The notes: generated by a model from the sequence alone, not told the origin. A stretch of 64,000 bases of DNA from Monosiga brevicollis MX1 (GCF_000002865.3 NW_001865068.1:277021-341020), one strand, 5' to 3'. Shown: positions 34,359-48,450, counted from the stretch's first letter. A program made the numbers and translations.

Positions 34359-37192
34359 TTAGGCCTCGAGGTTGCTGTCCAGGGAGCGAAGCGGGGCGCG
34401 GGGACCAACGACGGCAGCATCACACGACTTTCGAGGTGGCGCAACAGCCATGGGCTTTGAGCGAGGGGCGGCCGGGAGCGAGCGCCGCCCGGCCATCTTG
34501 TCGAGGCACGCGGTCGTTGCCACTGGCAATTGTCTGTGCAACTCACGCCATTGATAGCGCTTGGTAGGAAGACTTGGGCGCTGGTTGAGCAGTGTGTGTA
34601 TGGTCGAATCGCTGTGCACCAAGCTGCTGTTCTCAACGCGGTTGTTGGTGCGTAGTTCTTCAAGAAGCATCGCCATGCCCACGGCATCATGTCGGACTGT
34701 CAGCTCAAGCTCCAGTCCGGGGGCGGCGCGGATCATATCACGCACTGTTTTGCATGGCTGCACGGCTGCCAATATACCGTTGACCTGCATGATGCGATCA
34801 CCCACAAAGAGCTTGCTGGCAATGCTCGGGGTCACCTCCACCACGTACGAGCCCACAGTTTGAGCCTCGGTGGTGGGAAAGTCATTGGGGCCCAGCAAGA
34901 AAAAGCCGGCTCTGCCATTCAGCGCTCGCGGCACCGTGACCTGGGTGCAGATCCACACACGCGGGCAGAAAACACGAGCGGGCAGGTGAATGAGATACGC
35001 TATGGCTGGCGTGGGTCCATGGCTGAGCATAAGGAGAGGTCAACGGTCTGAGACGTACCGTACGGGTACTCAGTAGCTCGTGCTGAAGTGCCACAGGGGC
35101 TGGGCCAACCACCACCGTCATGAATTGGCTATCTGCCAGCACATCCTTGAGCATGGCTTGTACCTGACCTGATCAAGGGGGAAGAGTCAGAAAACAGAAT
35201 GAGACTTGGTCCGCCAAATTTGGCCATATGCCAAAACGAGGGCCTGCCAGCATGACGTTTGACCAAAGCTCAGGTACGATGCACAGACCATAGGTGCAGC
35301 TACTCAGGTCCATGTCATTAATGGCATGCAATTGCTCGCCCAGCTGGATTCGGTTGGTGAGGGGGTGGCGATGTCCAATGGAGGCGATCAGGGCCGGTCC
35401 AGTTTCTGAAAGGAAAGCCTCCACCTCGAGTTCGTGATGGGCCTGGTCAAGACCGTCCACCAGCATGCCGTAGCATCGTGGGCTTTCAGGGGACCAGACC
35501 TGGGCCAGTACTTCGGGTACCTTGCAGACGTCGAGCTGCACTTCGAGCCCAAACTTGGTGTGCACGCTCAGCAGCAGGTCAAAGAGGTCGTGAACCGAGA
35601 AACCCGACACATCGTCTCCGTTGACAGCCACAAGAGCCAAGCCTGGCTGCAAACCGGCCTGTAGCACACATGCAAAGTCAGAAGACAAGATGGAGGAAGA
35701 AAAGCAAAAAAAAAATGAAGAAAGAAGACCAAACAAACATAAAAGACGGAAAAAAGAAATGTTAGAGGAAACGAGGTATACTCAGAGGGTGCCAAGGCCA
35801 TTGTCACACATGAGCCCTTACCTCACGGAGTGCGGGGTCCCAAACGGAGTGAATGACCACACGGGCCTGGATACGGCTGTCTGGGTGCTGAATCAACTGA
35901 GCGAGCGCCATGCCTCCATCCGGGGGCAGGGTCACGTTGTGGCGAGTGGTGCGAGACTTGTCCACGGTCCAGCGCAGAGAGAGATCTTGGCGCACCACTC
36001 CTGTTGCACCGAGGATAGCAGTGCCGGCCAGCCGTCCATCGGCCTGGGAAGCCCCGGCCGCACTAGGCGACGCTTGCAGGCTCATGAGCGGCGAGGGGGT
36101 GCGGGAACCGTCTAGGAGGTGCAGGCGTGGCATACGATCTGCGTCGTTGTACCAAGGGACGGTTAGCTCCTGCAGTTCACGGTGGACGACGTCGAGCTGA
36201 CGGAGAGTGGAGGCATCCTCTTCGGCCCGGCGAGCAGCGTCTCGTTGAAACCCGGGTTCGGCAGGCGACTCGACGGCACGCTTAAACACGACTTTGGGTG
36301 CCCCGGCAGCGTTTTTGCGTTGGGCGTGGGTGGGGGAGTGCTGGAGTGGGATGGTGGGGCGAAGGACCATAAGGCGCATTCGGGAGGAAGCCACCGCTTG
36401 TTGAGAGATCATTTGAAACTTGTTGAGGGGGTCACGCTGGGCGAGGAGGGAGAAGCTCCCGGCAGCAATGACAATGTCATGTTTGACCAGCGTGGCTGTG
36501 GGCTGAGAGGCGGGGCTGGTGGTGGCATCTGAGGTTGACGGTGCGGCAGAGGCTTTTGAAGCCTGCGCGGCAGCTTTTGCGGCTTTGCGGGCCGCTGAAC
36601 TGGTGCCATACTCGATGGCACCAAAGGCACGGCAAAAGCTACAGTGCCGCGTCAGGGCTTGTGCGTCGGCAGCGGTCATGTCGGCGTAGAGGATGGTGCC
36701 CGCGACAAGACCACCTCGGGAGGAGGTCATGTGAATAGGGCGCATATGAACAGCGAGGGTAGGGCGACGGGTGGGACGATCCTGGTGCTTTTGAGCTTGT
36801 TCAAGGCGGCGGCGGTCACGCCGCTGGCGCACCTCCTGATTGATGGCGTTCCAGCTGGCGGGCTGGAGACGTTGGACAATGACACGGCCACCATAGCGGC
36901 GGACCTTGGCAAAGCGTTTACCAACATCTCCATATGCTGCATCGACAACGCTCGAGCCGTCGATGGCCATGAGGCGGTCGCCGGCCCGCAGCCCGCACTC
37001 GGCGTCAATCTCGTGATTGATAAAGGTGGCGCCATATTCATCATAGACCGAGCCCTTGATCACGTGCGAGGCCCGAAAGGGTGCCACGTCCACCACACAG
37101 AGACGGCCTTTGCTTGCTGTCATGTTGTTTTCCCCCTCACTGCTTGTCGTTGACCCCGTGGGCGAGGCCATCGTATCTCCCGCGGTCGCCAT
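34359..37192 (-). CDS. Multi-PDZ scaffold protein (four PDZ domains)
   Basis: PDZ domains bind C-terminal peptides of membrane proteins, so this is a likely scaffold. Start at 37192 (MATAGDTMASPTGS); a Met 24 bases upstream is an alternative. PDZ1 (about 36850-37100) has ASHVIKGSVYDEYGATFIN, CGLRAGDRLMAIDGSSVVD and GGRVIVQRLQP. A long Ala/Arg-rich linker follows. PDZ2 spans an intron: RVVIHSVWDPALRE joined to AGLQPGLALVAVNGDDVSGF and LEVQLDV (35530-35900). PDZ3 (about 35220-35460) includes IQLGEQLHAINDMDLSSCTY and SQFMTVVVGPAP. PDZ4 (34720-34950) has RAGFFLLGPND, VEVTPSIASKLFVGDRIMQV and LELELTVRHD. The C-terminus is basic and Pro-rich and ends SLDSNLEA. No other domain is seen. Carboxylate-binding loops are divergent from the canonical GLGF, so ligand classes cannot be assigned. 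Confidence 0.78.
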
Positions 37193-39403
<2,211 letters not shown>

Positions 39404-40182
39404 TCCGACGGCTGGCTTTTGGATTCGAGACCGTCCTCGGCCCATGACACCTGGTCCCGCCTTCAAGTTGCAAGCTGGCTGGGGTTCCGCTTAAGCCAAT
39501 ACACACCGAGCCGTGTGCCTCTGGCTTTGCAGAGTATGTATTCATTCAATTTACTCCTCCTTTCAAGCCCACTCCGAGAGCGCACGAGTAGTCGCAGCTG
39601 TGACCCAGAGTTGCAGAGCTGGCTGAGCCCAGACCAGCAGCAGCTGAGGCTCGCAGGCTCCAATTATCGCCGCAATGCACATAAGCACAGTGACACACCA
39701 AGAACCCGACACACCAGACACACCAATCAGACACCCCAGACACGCCAATCAGACACACCAGACACACCAATCAGACACACCAGACACACCAATCAGACAC
39801 ACCAGACACACCAGCACCGACCCCCTAATACACCCAACACAACCCCCAGACAGAGAGCTCAACGACCACATCTACACACATCTACGCGCATCCACAAACT
39901 GTGTTCAATCCAAAGGTTTCATCTGACATTTAATTGCCCAATATTTTTTTTTCGCGTGCATGCAAGGCCGTGTGTGGGCGGTGGGCGGTACGGTATCGGT
40001 ATCGGTACCAGTACGCGACGGCGGTTGTTGAAGGTGCTGTCAGGCAGGCGGCCTTTAGTTGGGACGAGTTGGCTGGGACACTTGATGGGCGTTAAATCGG
40101 GAAACTGGCTGGTAAATTTTGTTTGTAATCTCATGCCGGTGTTGAGACCATCACGTATAGCAGCAACAACAGCAACGGCAGC
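39404..40182. other. Intergenic region with minisatellite
   Basis: This spacer lies between DHFR and the THEM6-like gene. It contains the CAGACACACC minisatellite and short CGGTAT repeats near 39990. Open frames across it are repeat-driven. Confidence 0.5.
39700..39815. repeat. Minisatellite based on CAATCAGACACACCAGACAC
   Basis: Roughly five imperfect copies of a unit of about 22 bp (CACCAATCAGACACACCAGA register) are seen, with minor C/A changes in the early copies. Confidence 0.85.
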
Positions 40183-41369
40183 ATGCCTCGCTCACATCCG
40201 GTCAACTCGCTGATCGTGGCGGCGGTGGCGACCCCTTTTGTTTATGGATTGGCGACGTTCATGTCTACTGCCGCATCGGCATGGACCCTTGCCGTCCTGT
40301 TGGCTGTGTTTTACTCCTTTGACGTCCACTACTTTTGCTGGATGGCCAAGGCTGCACTCACGCGCCACTTTGGCACCCGCATCGGTCCGTGATCCGTTGG
40401 CATCGGATCGCTTGAACGGCTGGTGCTGACAAATCCTGGTCGCCTGCCTGCTCTCTAAATGGCAGGCTTGATGGATACGTGTTCACTCAGTCTCGTCGTG
40501 TGGCTCAATGACATCGACTTTATGGCGCACACCAACAACGCTCGGGTATGTATTCTGCATCTCCTCTCACCGCCTGATCACGGGCACAAATGGCTTCGGC
40601 TGCAAGCTGTATCATGTCGCATCTTTCTCTTGACCAGCTGGTTTTGTTGATTGGTTGTTGTTCCCGTTTATTGCTTTGCACAGTATCCACGTGCCGCCGA
40701 TGTGGGGCGCTACGAGTTGTGGTGTCGAAATGGGGTGGTGGATGCTCTCAAGAAGCTCAAGGTTGCCCTGCATGCCCCTGCCCTTGACTTGCTGCATTGC
40801 ATGTTGCCTTGCTTGCAATTACCAATCTGACTGCCCCGCACATGGCTTGCTCGAGGACAGGGCCACATGGTGTTGGGAGCTTGCACCACGCGCTTTCGTC
40901 GTTCCCTGGACCCGCTGGAGCGGTATCAGTTGCAAACCCGTGTCCTGTGTTGGGACGACTCTGCCTTCTACGTGGAGCAGCGATTTGTCACGCCAGACGG
41001 CTTTGTTCGGGTGCGGCCTGTTTCCTGTATCTTTCCGAGATCAGAAGAACCTCCTTTCTTGTCTCGCTGTAGCTTAACGTGGGCGCACCTTGCTTGCGGC
41101 AGGCGTCCTTCTATGCCAAGCAGTCACTCGTTGGCACATCGCCTCAGCGTGTGCTTGAAACCATGGGCCTGGTAGGTCATTTGCTCCATCATTCTTCGAT
41201 CTCAGATGGATCAGCCTTATTTTGCATTGTGGTTGGATGTGTGGTGTCGTAGGCGCTCGAGTCGCCGCCCATTCCCGAGCACCTGCAGCCTTGGCTTGAA
41301 TTTGTACGCCGCGATAGCGAGCTTCTGCGTCGTGAGGCCGGCATCCACCCACATGGTTCCAGCAAATAG
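40183..41369 (+). CDS. THEM6: THEM6-like hotdog thioesterase-family membrane protein
   Basis: THEM6 is an ER-associated member of the 4HBT hotdog superfamily; its reaction is not firmly known. The start at 40183 (MPRSHPVNSLIVAAVATPFV) opens one or two N-terminal hydrophobic helices (AWTLAVLLAVFYSF). The hotdog core follows over several exons: VVWLNDIDFMAHTNNAR, with the conserved Asp and Asn residues; GRYELWCRNGVVDALKKLKV; MVLGACTTRFRRSLDPLERY; QLQTRVLCWDDSAFYVEQRF; and ASFYAKQSLVGTSPQRVLET. The final exon has LESPPIPEHLQPWLEFVRRD and ends HPHGSSK at 41369. Phases between exons 1 and 2 (G joined to GC TTG ATG) are consistent. Order and motif content match THEM6 end to end. Confidence 0.88.
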
Positions 41370-41737
41370 AGCTTGTCTCCACGGTGCACCGTGCAGCCAC
41401 CTTTTCCGGCTATTCGCTGGTCAACTGCCCACGGCCTCCTCACGCCGCCATTGAATTAAAAATTCTCAACAGAAAAAATACCACATGTGGGAAAAGAAAG
41501 AAGACAGCGCACACACATCACACAAAAAGAGTTTTTTTGTGTGATGAACGGTTTTTTTTTATTTTGGTGTGTGTGTGTGCGTGTGGTGAGGAGACGGCAG
41601 GTGCGAGAGACCTCTGGTGGTCGGGGAGGGCTTTGTGTGGTCTTGGAGCAGGGCAAGAGGTTCTGGTGTGGAGAACAGATGGCAGTTGAGGTTGGCCGTG
41701 TTGCTCAAGCCTGCGTTGGTGGTGTTTCTAGTTGATC
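41370..41737. other. Intergenic spacer
   Basis: The spacer contains an A-rich stretch and a GT-rich stretch (41535-41590). No gene is seen. Confidence 0.5.
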
Positions 41738-42622
41738 ATGGGAGACGACGCCCCAGCTTCACCGGCGCCGGTGCCGTCGGCAGCGACCCCCGGTTTGCTC
41801 AACGCTGCTGATCTCAACCTGACGCAGGATCAGATGATTGGCTTTATGAGCTTGGTATGTCCGCGCATGCGCTGTCAACGTGCACTGCCGGTATCTAGCC
41901 GCTCGCCGTGATAGCCCAGCTCTCATTTCCCTTGTTTCACAGGTGCGCGATGGTCGAATGACCATTGATCAAGCCATTGAACGCGCCAAAAAACTGTCAC
42001 AGCGCCAGGATAAGGTCGAAAAGCAGACTGTACACCGCGTTAAGAGCTTTGGTATGACTTTGGCTCATAGCTCCAGCTTTCTTTCTCATTCAGACAGCCC
42101 GTCGGCAATTCTCACATGACGCTCTCCCTGCTCCTTCACCCTTGTCCTTGTTTCTGGGGTCCTTTCGCAGACGAGCAGCTCGATATCCTGGGTAGTCTGC
42201 CGCCCAAGGTACGAAAAGCCATCATCACTAAGATTCGCCAAGAACAAGTGCCTTTTGACGAGGCGCTGGCCCATGTGTTGGACGCTACGTACGGCCCAAC
42301 CCGACGCCGTACAATTTCCGAGACCAGTGACGGCGATGACAGCAAATCCCCTGCTCTGGGTCGGGATTCTAGCTCGGACAAGGCACGCCGAAAGAGCTTT
42401 TCCCAACGATTACGTAGAACAGTCAGCTCCTCAGCGTCAATGCAAGAAGGCGGTGAAGGCTTGCCACGCATGCAGCTGCGCCGCCGCAGTAGCGTCGCTG
42501 CAGATCCCGTCAACTCAAGTTCACGGACAAAGCAGCGCGACGATGAGCTCGAGGCCGATCTAGCCGAGGTTTCGGATCTACTGGCCCAGCTAAAGACCAA
42601 CGGCGCATTGTCGGAAGAATGA
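41738..42622 (+). CDS. Unknown protein rich in basophilic phosphorylation sites
   Basis: I do not recognise the family. The start at 41738 gives MGDDAPASPAPVPSAATPGL. Three exons are inferred (41738-41853, 41942-42050, 42172-42622). The N-terminal half holds two similar short helical segments: LTQDQMIGFMSLVRDGRMTI followed by DQAIERAKKL, and LDILGSLPPKVRKAIITKIR followed by PFDEALAHVLD. The repeated pattern of hydrophobic helix, basic residues, then D-x-A-[IL] suggests a duplicated small helical domain. The C-terminal half is disordered and carries RRRTIS, RRKSFS, RRTVSS and LRRRSSVA. These are four strong RRxS/T consensus sites for AGC/CaMK kinases. The end is a short acidic helix (DELEADLAEVSDLLAQLKTN). 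A phosphorylation-regulated adaptor is a guess. Confidence 0.6.
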
Positions 42623-43131
42623 GCCCATGCCTGCCGTGCTGCAAGTGGGCCTGTGAAAACAGGTGCAAGTAGAGCGACCCCTTTTGACATGGTGCAACAC
42701 CACTCTTTCCAATATGGGGGGCGAATAGGTTTACATCAAAACAAGAATTCACATCATTATTTTTCTTTACATGTTAACCACTTGGTTTGTGGATCGTGCT
42801 GTGGATCGAACTTGTCAAGAGAAAATGCTTCAAATATAACCCAATCCCCATACACCATGAAAACGGCGCGTAGACTAAGGGGTTACAACAGACACCATGT
42901 ATCTGTGTTGGGCTGGAGTTGTCGGGGTCGAGAACAAGAGTGGCAAGCCAGTTGGACAAAGAGGCGCTTCACAGGTCAGTAAAAAGGGGGAGGGAAAGTA
43001 CACATTCACAGGCAACACATCACTGGCACTGCAAGATGGCAGCACTTTTAAAAAAGAAACTAAGAAACAAGTCAGCCGACGGCACGACAAGCCGAGCTAT
43101 ATCGCGTCAGACAATTCGTCGAGCAACGCTG
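42623..43131. other. Intergenic region, partly duplicated after the gap
   Basis: From about 42840 to 43131 this sequence recurs after the N run at 44468-44756. It is the 3' flank of the STPGR gene. The part before 42840 is unique. Confidence 0.7.
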
Positions 43132-44417
43132 CTACTCGGGCAAAATGCCCACCTTGTCTGGATAACGGACACCGAATGAAATGGCCCCGCTGCTAGCATC
43201 GCGAACCGAGTACTGTCCCGGTCCTATGAAAAGTCAAAGACAGGAAATAAAATGAGACCCAGGCATACAACCATGAGCATATTATTGCGTCTACCATGAC
43301 AAAGGGCAGGATAGGGCAACAAAGCAGGGCCTTTTATGTCGTACCTGGCGCGTTGCTGCTTGCGAGATCCTTGGTGCGACCACCCATCGAGAACGAAGGC
43401 GCACCCTTGGTCGTCTTGGAAATGTCCACGCTATATGCCGGTCCTGGTGAGTGGTTGTTCGACTTCTCCTCATGCCGGCCCTTGATCGAAGCGCCACGCT
43501 TGGACAGCGCATCCGGTGTGTTGTACGCTCCCGGCCCCGGGCCCGAAGCATCCATGAGCTCCTTGTTGCGCCCGCTCATGGAGAACGCAGGGGGCTTCTT
43601 GTGGTTTGGGTTGGCGGCCACTGCATAGGTGCCTGGTCCAGGCGCCTGGTCGTTCCGCTGGTCCCGAGCCCGGCCTGTCATGCTAAACGCAGGCGACTTC
43701 TTCACCGTCTTGCCATAGTCCACGTTGTAGGCGGGGCCGGGCGAATCGGTGGAGAGCGATGACTTGGGACGGCCCTTGATGGAGGCGCTCAGCTTGGAGA
43801 GTGCATCCGGGGTAGTGTAGGCGCCAGGGCCCGGGCCCAGGCGAGCAGCATCCTCCTTGGCACGGCCACTCATGGAAAAGGCGGGCGCCTTCTTGTAGCG
43901 GGCTGCGTCCTCGCTGTTGTATGCACCTGGGCCTGGCGCGTTGCTGCTCGCGAGGTCCTTGGCACGGCCGCTCATGGAAAAGGAAGGGGTGCCTTTGACC
44001 TATATGCAGCCAACAGGAAGAGAAAATATGGAGATGAGAATTATGAATGAATCTTGAGAACAGCAACTGCACACTGGTTGTAAGCAATGATCGTACCGCG
44101 CTGCTATAATCCAGGCTGCGAGTGACATCAAGAGCGCCGGGGCCAGGGCCAATGTTGGAGCTGGAGGACGTGTCGCAGGGTGAGGCCGCAGGGTGAGGCA
44201 AAGTGGATGGTGCTAAGGGAGCAGGTATACGCGCGATGAAAATCGAACGGGAGTTGACGACGACGTACAGATTGTCATTATGGCGGCCTTTGATCGAGAA
44301 TGCGGGGGCTGTTTTGGTCCCAGAATGGTCTGATGAATGCCAGAGAGGAGATGGACATCCCATGCGCATGAGGCATTGTTTTCGAGCAAACTCGGGTACG
44401 GTGACAAGGACAATTAC
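43132..44417 (-). CDS. Sperm-tail PG-rich repeat protein, copy A (5'-truncated by gap)
   Basis: STPGR/shippo-type proteins line axonemal microtubules or accessory fibres. The last exon encodes PGQYSVRDASSGAISFGVRY and ends VGILPE at 43132. The large exon (43340-44000) contains one 196-residue unit with six PG-rich repeats: PGPGAYNSEDAARY, PGPGAYTTPDALSK, PGPAYNVDYGK, PGPGTYAVAANPNHK, PGPGAYNTPDALSK and PGPAYSVDISK. Each is followed by a PAFSM[ST]GR or ASIKGR block. An upstream exon (44100-44340) has NIGPGPGALDVTRSLDYSSA and APAFSIKGRHND. The copy breaks off at the N gap within the intron or exon that in copy B continues to the N-terminus. Sequence is almost identical to copy B at an offset of 1625 bp. 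Confidence 0.8.
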
Positions 44418-44467
44418 NNNNNNNNNNNNNNNNNNNNNNNNNNNNNNNNNNNNNNNNNNNNNNNNNN
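44418..44467. other. Assembly gap (50 N)
   Basis: This is a run of exactly 50 N. The sequence to its left matches 46610-46629, and the sequence to its right restarts at the equivalent of 42841, so the gap joins two overlapping versions of one locus. Confidence 1.
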
Positions 44468-44756
44468 CAATCCCCATACCCATGAAAACGGCGCGTAGAC
44501 TAAGGGGTTACAACAGACACCATGTATCTGTGTTGGGCTGGAGTTGTCGGGGTCGAGAACAAGAGTGGCAAGCCAGTTGGACAAAGAGGCGCTTCACAGG
44601 TCAGTAAAAAGGGGGAGGGAAAGTACACATTCACAGGCAACACATCACTGGCACTGCAAGATGGCAGCACTTTTAAAAAAGAAACTAAGAAACAAGTCAG
44701 CCGACGGCACGACAAGCCGAGCTATATCGCGTCAGACAATTCGTCGAGCAACGCTG

Positions 44757-47415
44757 CTACTCGGGCAAAATGCCCACCTTGTCTGGATAACGGACACCGA
44801 ATGAAATGGCCCCGCTGCTAGCATCGCGAACCGAGTACTGTCCCGGTCCTATGAAAAGTCAAAGACAGGAAATAAAATGAGACCCAGGCATACAACCATG
44901 AGCATATTATTGCGTCTACCATGACAAAGGGCAGGATAGGGCAACAAAGCAGGGCCTTTTATGTCGTACCTGGCGCGTTGCTGCTTGCGAGATCCTTGGT
45001 GCGACCACCCATCGAGAACGAAGGCGCACCCTTGGTCGTCTTGGAAATGTCCACGCTATATGCCGGTCCTGGTGAGTGGTTGTTCGACTTCTCCTCATGC
45101 CGGCCCTTGATCGAAGCGCCACGCTTGGACAGCGCATCCGGTGTGTTGTACGCTCCCGGCCCCGGGCCCGAAGCATCCATGAGCTCCTTGTTGCGCCCGC
45201 TCATGGAGAACGCAGGGGGCTTCTTGTGGTTTGGGTTGGCGGCCACTGCATAGGTGCCTGGTCCAGGCGCCTGGTCGTTCCGCTGGTCCCGAGCCCGGCC
45301 TGTCATGCTAAACGCAGGCGACTTCTTCACCGTCTTGCCATAGTCCACGTTGTAGCGGGGCCGGGCGAATCGGTGGAGAGCGATGACTTGGGACGGCCCT
45401 TGATGGAGGCGCTCAGCTTGGAGAGTGCATCCGGGGTAGTGTAGGCGCCAGGGCCCGGGCCCAGGCGAGCAGCATCCTCCTTGGCGCGACCACTCATGGA
45501 AAAGGCGGGCGCCTTCTTGTAGCGGGCTGCGTCCTCGCTGTTGTATGCACCTGGGCCTGGCGCGTTGCTGCTTGCGAGATCCTTGGTGCGACCACCCATC
45601 GAGAACGAAGGCGCACCCTTGGTCGTCTTGGAAATGTCCACGCTATATGCCGGTCCTGGTGAGTGGTTGTTCGACTTCTTCTCATGCCGGCCCTTGATCG
45701 AAGCGCCACGCTTGGACAGCGCATCCGGTGTGTTGTACGCTCCCGGCCCCGGGCCCGAAGCATCCATGAGCTCCTTGTTGCGCCCGCTCATGGAGAACGC
45801 AGGGGGCTTCTTGTGGTTTGGGTTGGCGGCCACTGCATAGGTGCCTGGTCCAGGCGCCTGGTCGTTCCGCTGGTCCCGAGCCCGGCCTGTCATGCTAAAC
45901 GCAGGCGACTTCTTCACCGTCTTGCCATAGTCCACGTTGTAGGCGGGGCCGGGCGAATCGGTGGAGAGCGATGACTTGGGACGGCCCTTGATGGAGGCGC
46001 TCAGCTTGGAGAGTGCATCCGGGGTAGTGTAGGCGCCAGGGCCCGGGCCCAGGCGAGCAGCATCCTCCTTGGCACGGCCACTCATGGAAAAGGCGGGCGC
46101 CTTCTTGTAGCGGGCTGCGTCCTCGCTGTTGTATGCACCTGGGCCTGGCGCGTTGCTGCTCGCGAGGTCCTTGGCACGGCCGCTCATGGAAAAGGAAGGG
46201 GTGCCTTTGACCTATATGCAGCCAACAGGAAGAGAAAATATGGAGATGAGAATTATGAATGAATCTTGAGAACAGCAACTGCACACTGGTTGTAAGCAAT
46301 GATCGTACCGCGCTGCTATAATCCAGGCTGCGAGTGACATCAAGAGCGCCGGGGCCAGGGCCAATGTTGGAGCTGGAGGACGTGTCGCAGGGTGAGGCCG
46401 CAGGGTGAGGCAAAGTGGATGGTGCTAAGGGAGCAGGTATACGCGCGATGAAAATCGAACGGGAGTTGACGACGACGTACAGATTGTCATTATGGCGGCC
46501 TTTGATCGAGAATGCGGGGGCTGTTTTGGTCCCAGAATGGTCTGATGAATGCCAGAGAGGAGATGGACATCCCATGCGCATGAGGCATTGTTTTCGAGCA
46601 AACTCGGGTACGGTGACAAGGACAATTACCATTTGCATTGTAGGCGTTGGGGGCTGGACCGTGGCGGTCTTCACTCAAGTCTTTATGACGGCTCGACATG
46701 GTAAACGCAGGTGGTTTGCTGGAAGACGGCACCGAGGGTGAGTGTTCATTTGTCTCAACACTTGCGTCAGTCAAATGGAAAGGAAGAAAAAAAGAAGAAG
46801 AAGAGTGGGGTGTAGGGGCAAAGCATCAAGGGAGGGCACCAACCGAATGGTGGTGTTGATGCCATCAAAAGCAGCGGGGCCGGGGCTTTGCTCGAGGCTA
46901 AAAAACCAAAAACAAAACGGAGATGGCGGTGAGGCCTTGCATCAAAGGACATGTGTGTGAGCTTCAAGGCGGAGAATGTGAGGGGCTAACGTGGATTCCT
47001 TGGCGCGGCCTTGGAGGGTCCAGGCAGGAGAGCGATGCTGGGAGGAGATGGCATTGGTGCCATTTTCGGTGTGGTGATCACCGGGGCCTGTCATTGCATA
47101 GGCACGGCATGAGTGCTTGACGGCTGTCATCGAGTGACAGCGTTTGGGGGAAGTGGGGCCGCGGCGGGCAAGGGGGTCCACTCACCGGGGCCGATGCGAG
47201 TCGTTGCGCTCGGGTGCCGGCCCTTGATGGAAAAGGCCGGGGAGCTTTTGATGGTTGAAGTCTTGCCTGGAATCGGGATTGCATTGAAACGGCAGGGTGA
47301 GCGCACCGGGCAGGCAAGGCAAAAGGAGCAGAGCGACAGGACTTGATGACCAACCGAAATCAGCAGCACTGTGGGAGGCTGGCCCCGGGGATTCGGTGCT
47401 CGTCATGCGGAACAT
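44757..47415 (-). CDS. Sperm-tail PG-rich repeat protein, copy B
   Basis: The N-terminal exon starts at 47415 (MFRMTSTESPGPASHSAADF) or at the internal Met at 47406. Exons then read FNAIPIPGKTSTIKSSPAFS with IKGRHPSATTRIGPG (about 47190-47290), PPAFTMSSRHKDLSEDRHGP (about 46660-46720), APAFSIKGRHND, and NIGPGPGALDVTRSLDYSSA. The repeat exon (44960-46190) holds two 196-residue units of six PG-rich repeats each, whereas copy A has one. The last exon again ends VGILPE at 44757. In the more C-terminal unit, one G is missing from the run at about 45355 relative to the other copies, which breaks the frame. That is either a sequencing/assembly error or a real lesion. Function is inferred as an inner or outer microtubule-associated flagellar protein. 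Confidence 0.8.
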
Positions 47416-47552
47416 GATAGGCGGTGCCGTTCACTCGGGATATTGGCGGCCAAAGCGGCGCCGAGGTCGAAAAGCGAGCTACGTTGCTGTGACTGTTGTT
47501 AAGGGACAAGTGGTATTATGTAGAGCCGTCAAGGTGCAAAGGGGAGAAAAGG

Positions 47553-47553
<1 letters not shown>

Positions 47554-47622
<69 letters not shown>
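47554..47622. repeat. (GA)n microsatellite
   Basis: This is a pure GA run of about 34 units, followed by GTGTGTGTG. Confidence 0.95.
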
Positions 47623-47625
<3 letters not shown>

Positions 47626-48394
47626 TGTGTGTGAACGGAGGACGATGTCAAAGGGTGTGTGGGCAGAGGGCTGGGGGGAAATGATGTTGTCCGTCGCTGA
47701 AAGGTGTAAACGGGGCCAGATGGAGAAGAGGAGCCTGGCGGGGTGAAATGATAGGCAAAGGTGGGTCGATAGCGTAGTTGCTAGTCACCTGGTCAGCGGT
47801 GGCGGGGCGCTGAGGCAGACTGAGGCAGGCAGGCCCCCGATTGAGTCGAGCAGAGTTTGAATAAGATGGTTGATAAGGAGATGGGATGGGAGCGAATTGA
47901 GGTAAGGGCGGACAAGAGGGGGCAGTTGTGTGGCGAGGGGGTGCGCTGGTTATGATTCATGGCCCCAACCAATTCGGGAGAAGGTGGGGGAGCGAGGGCG
48001 GAGGTGGGGATTTGGTTGCTAAAGTCATGGGCCCCAAACGGAGACATACACTGAGCGCGGCGGAAGGAGTGTGCACAACGATCCGCAGAGACCCGAGGGT
48101 GCTCGATCCCCCTGCGAGCTAGATGTTGTCGGCGCAGCACCACCAGCGAATGAGAATGGATCATGACGCTCTCTTCTATCATGCCAACCCTTCCCTCCCT
48201 TCACCATGCCATGCCGCAAAGCACCACCAACCAGGGGCTTCCGACTCTGCCACCACCGAGAAAAATATATAAAAAAAAACTCACTAGCGCCCTATCACTC
48301 ACTGTCAAAGCACGCGCCCTGCACGACTAGCAGCATACTACATGTACTATGTAGCATTCCCGCTGTCCGTAGCAACCGAACTCGAGAGAGAGGA

Positions 48395-48398
<4 letters not shown>

Positions 48399-48449
<51 letters not shown>
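48399..48449. repeat. (GT)n microsatellite
   Basis: This is a pure GT run of about 25 units. Confidence 0.95.

Positions 48450-48450
<1 letters not shown>

Larger units (their letters stand above)
42841..46630. repeat. Duplicated block around the STPGR locus
   Basis: 42841-44417 matches 44468-46629 nearly base for base at an initial offset of 1625 bp. The second block carries one extra 587-588-bp internal unit. Differences noted by eye: ACACC versus ACCC near the left edge, one E/K change (HEEK versus HEKK), and the single-G deletion at about 45355. Confidence 0.92.
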
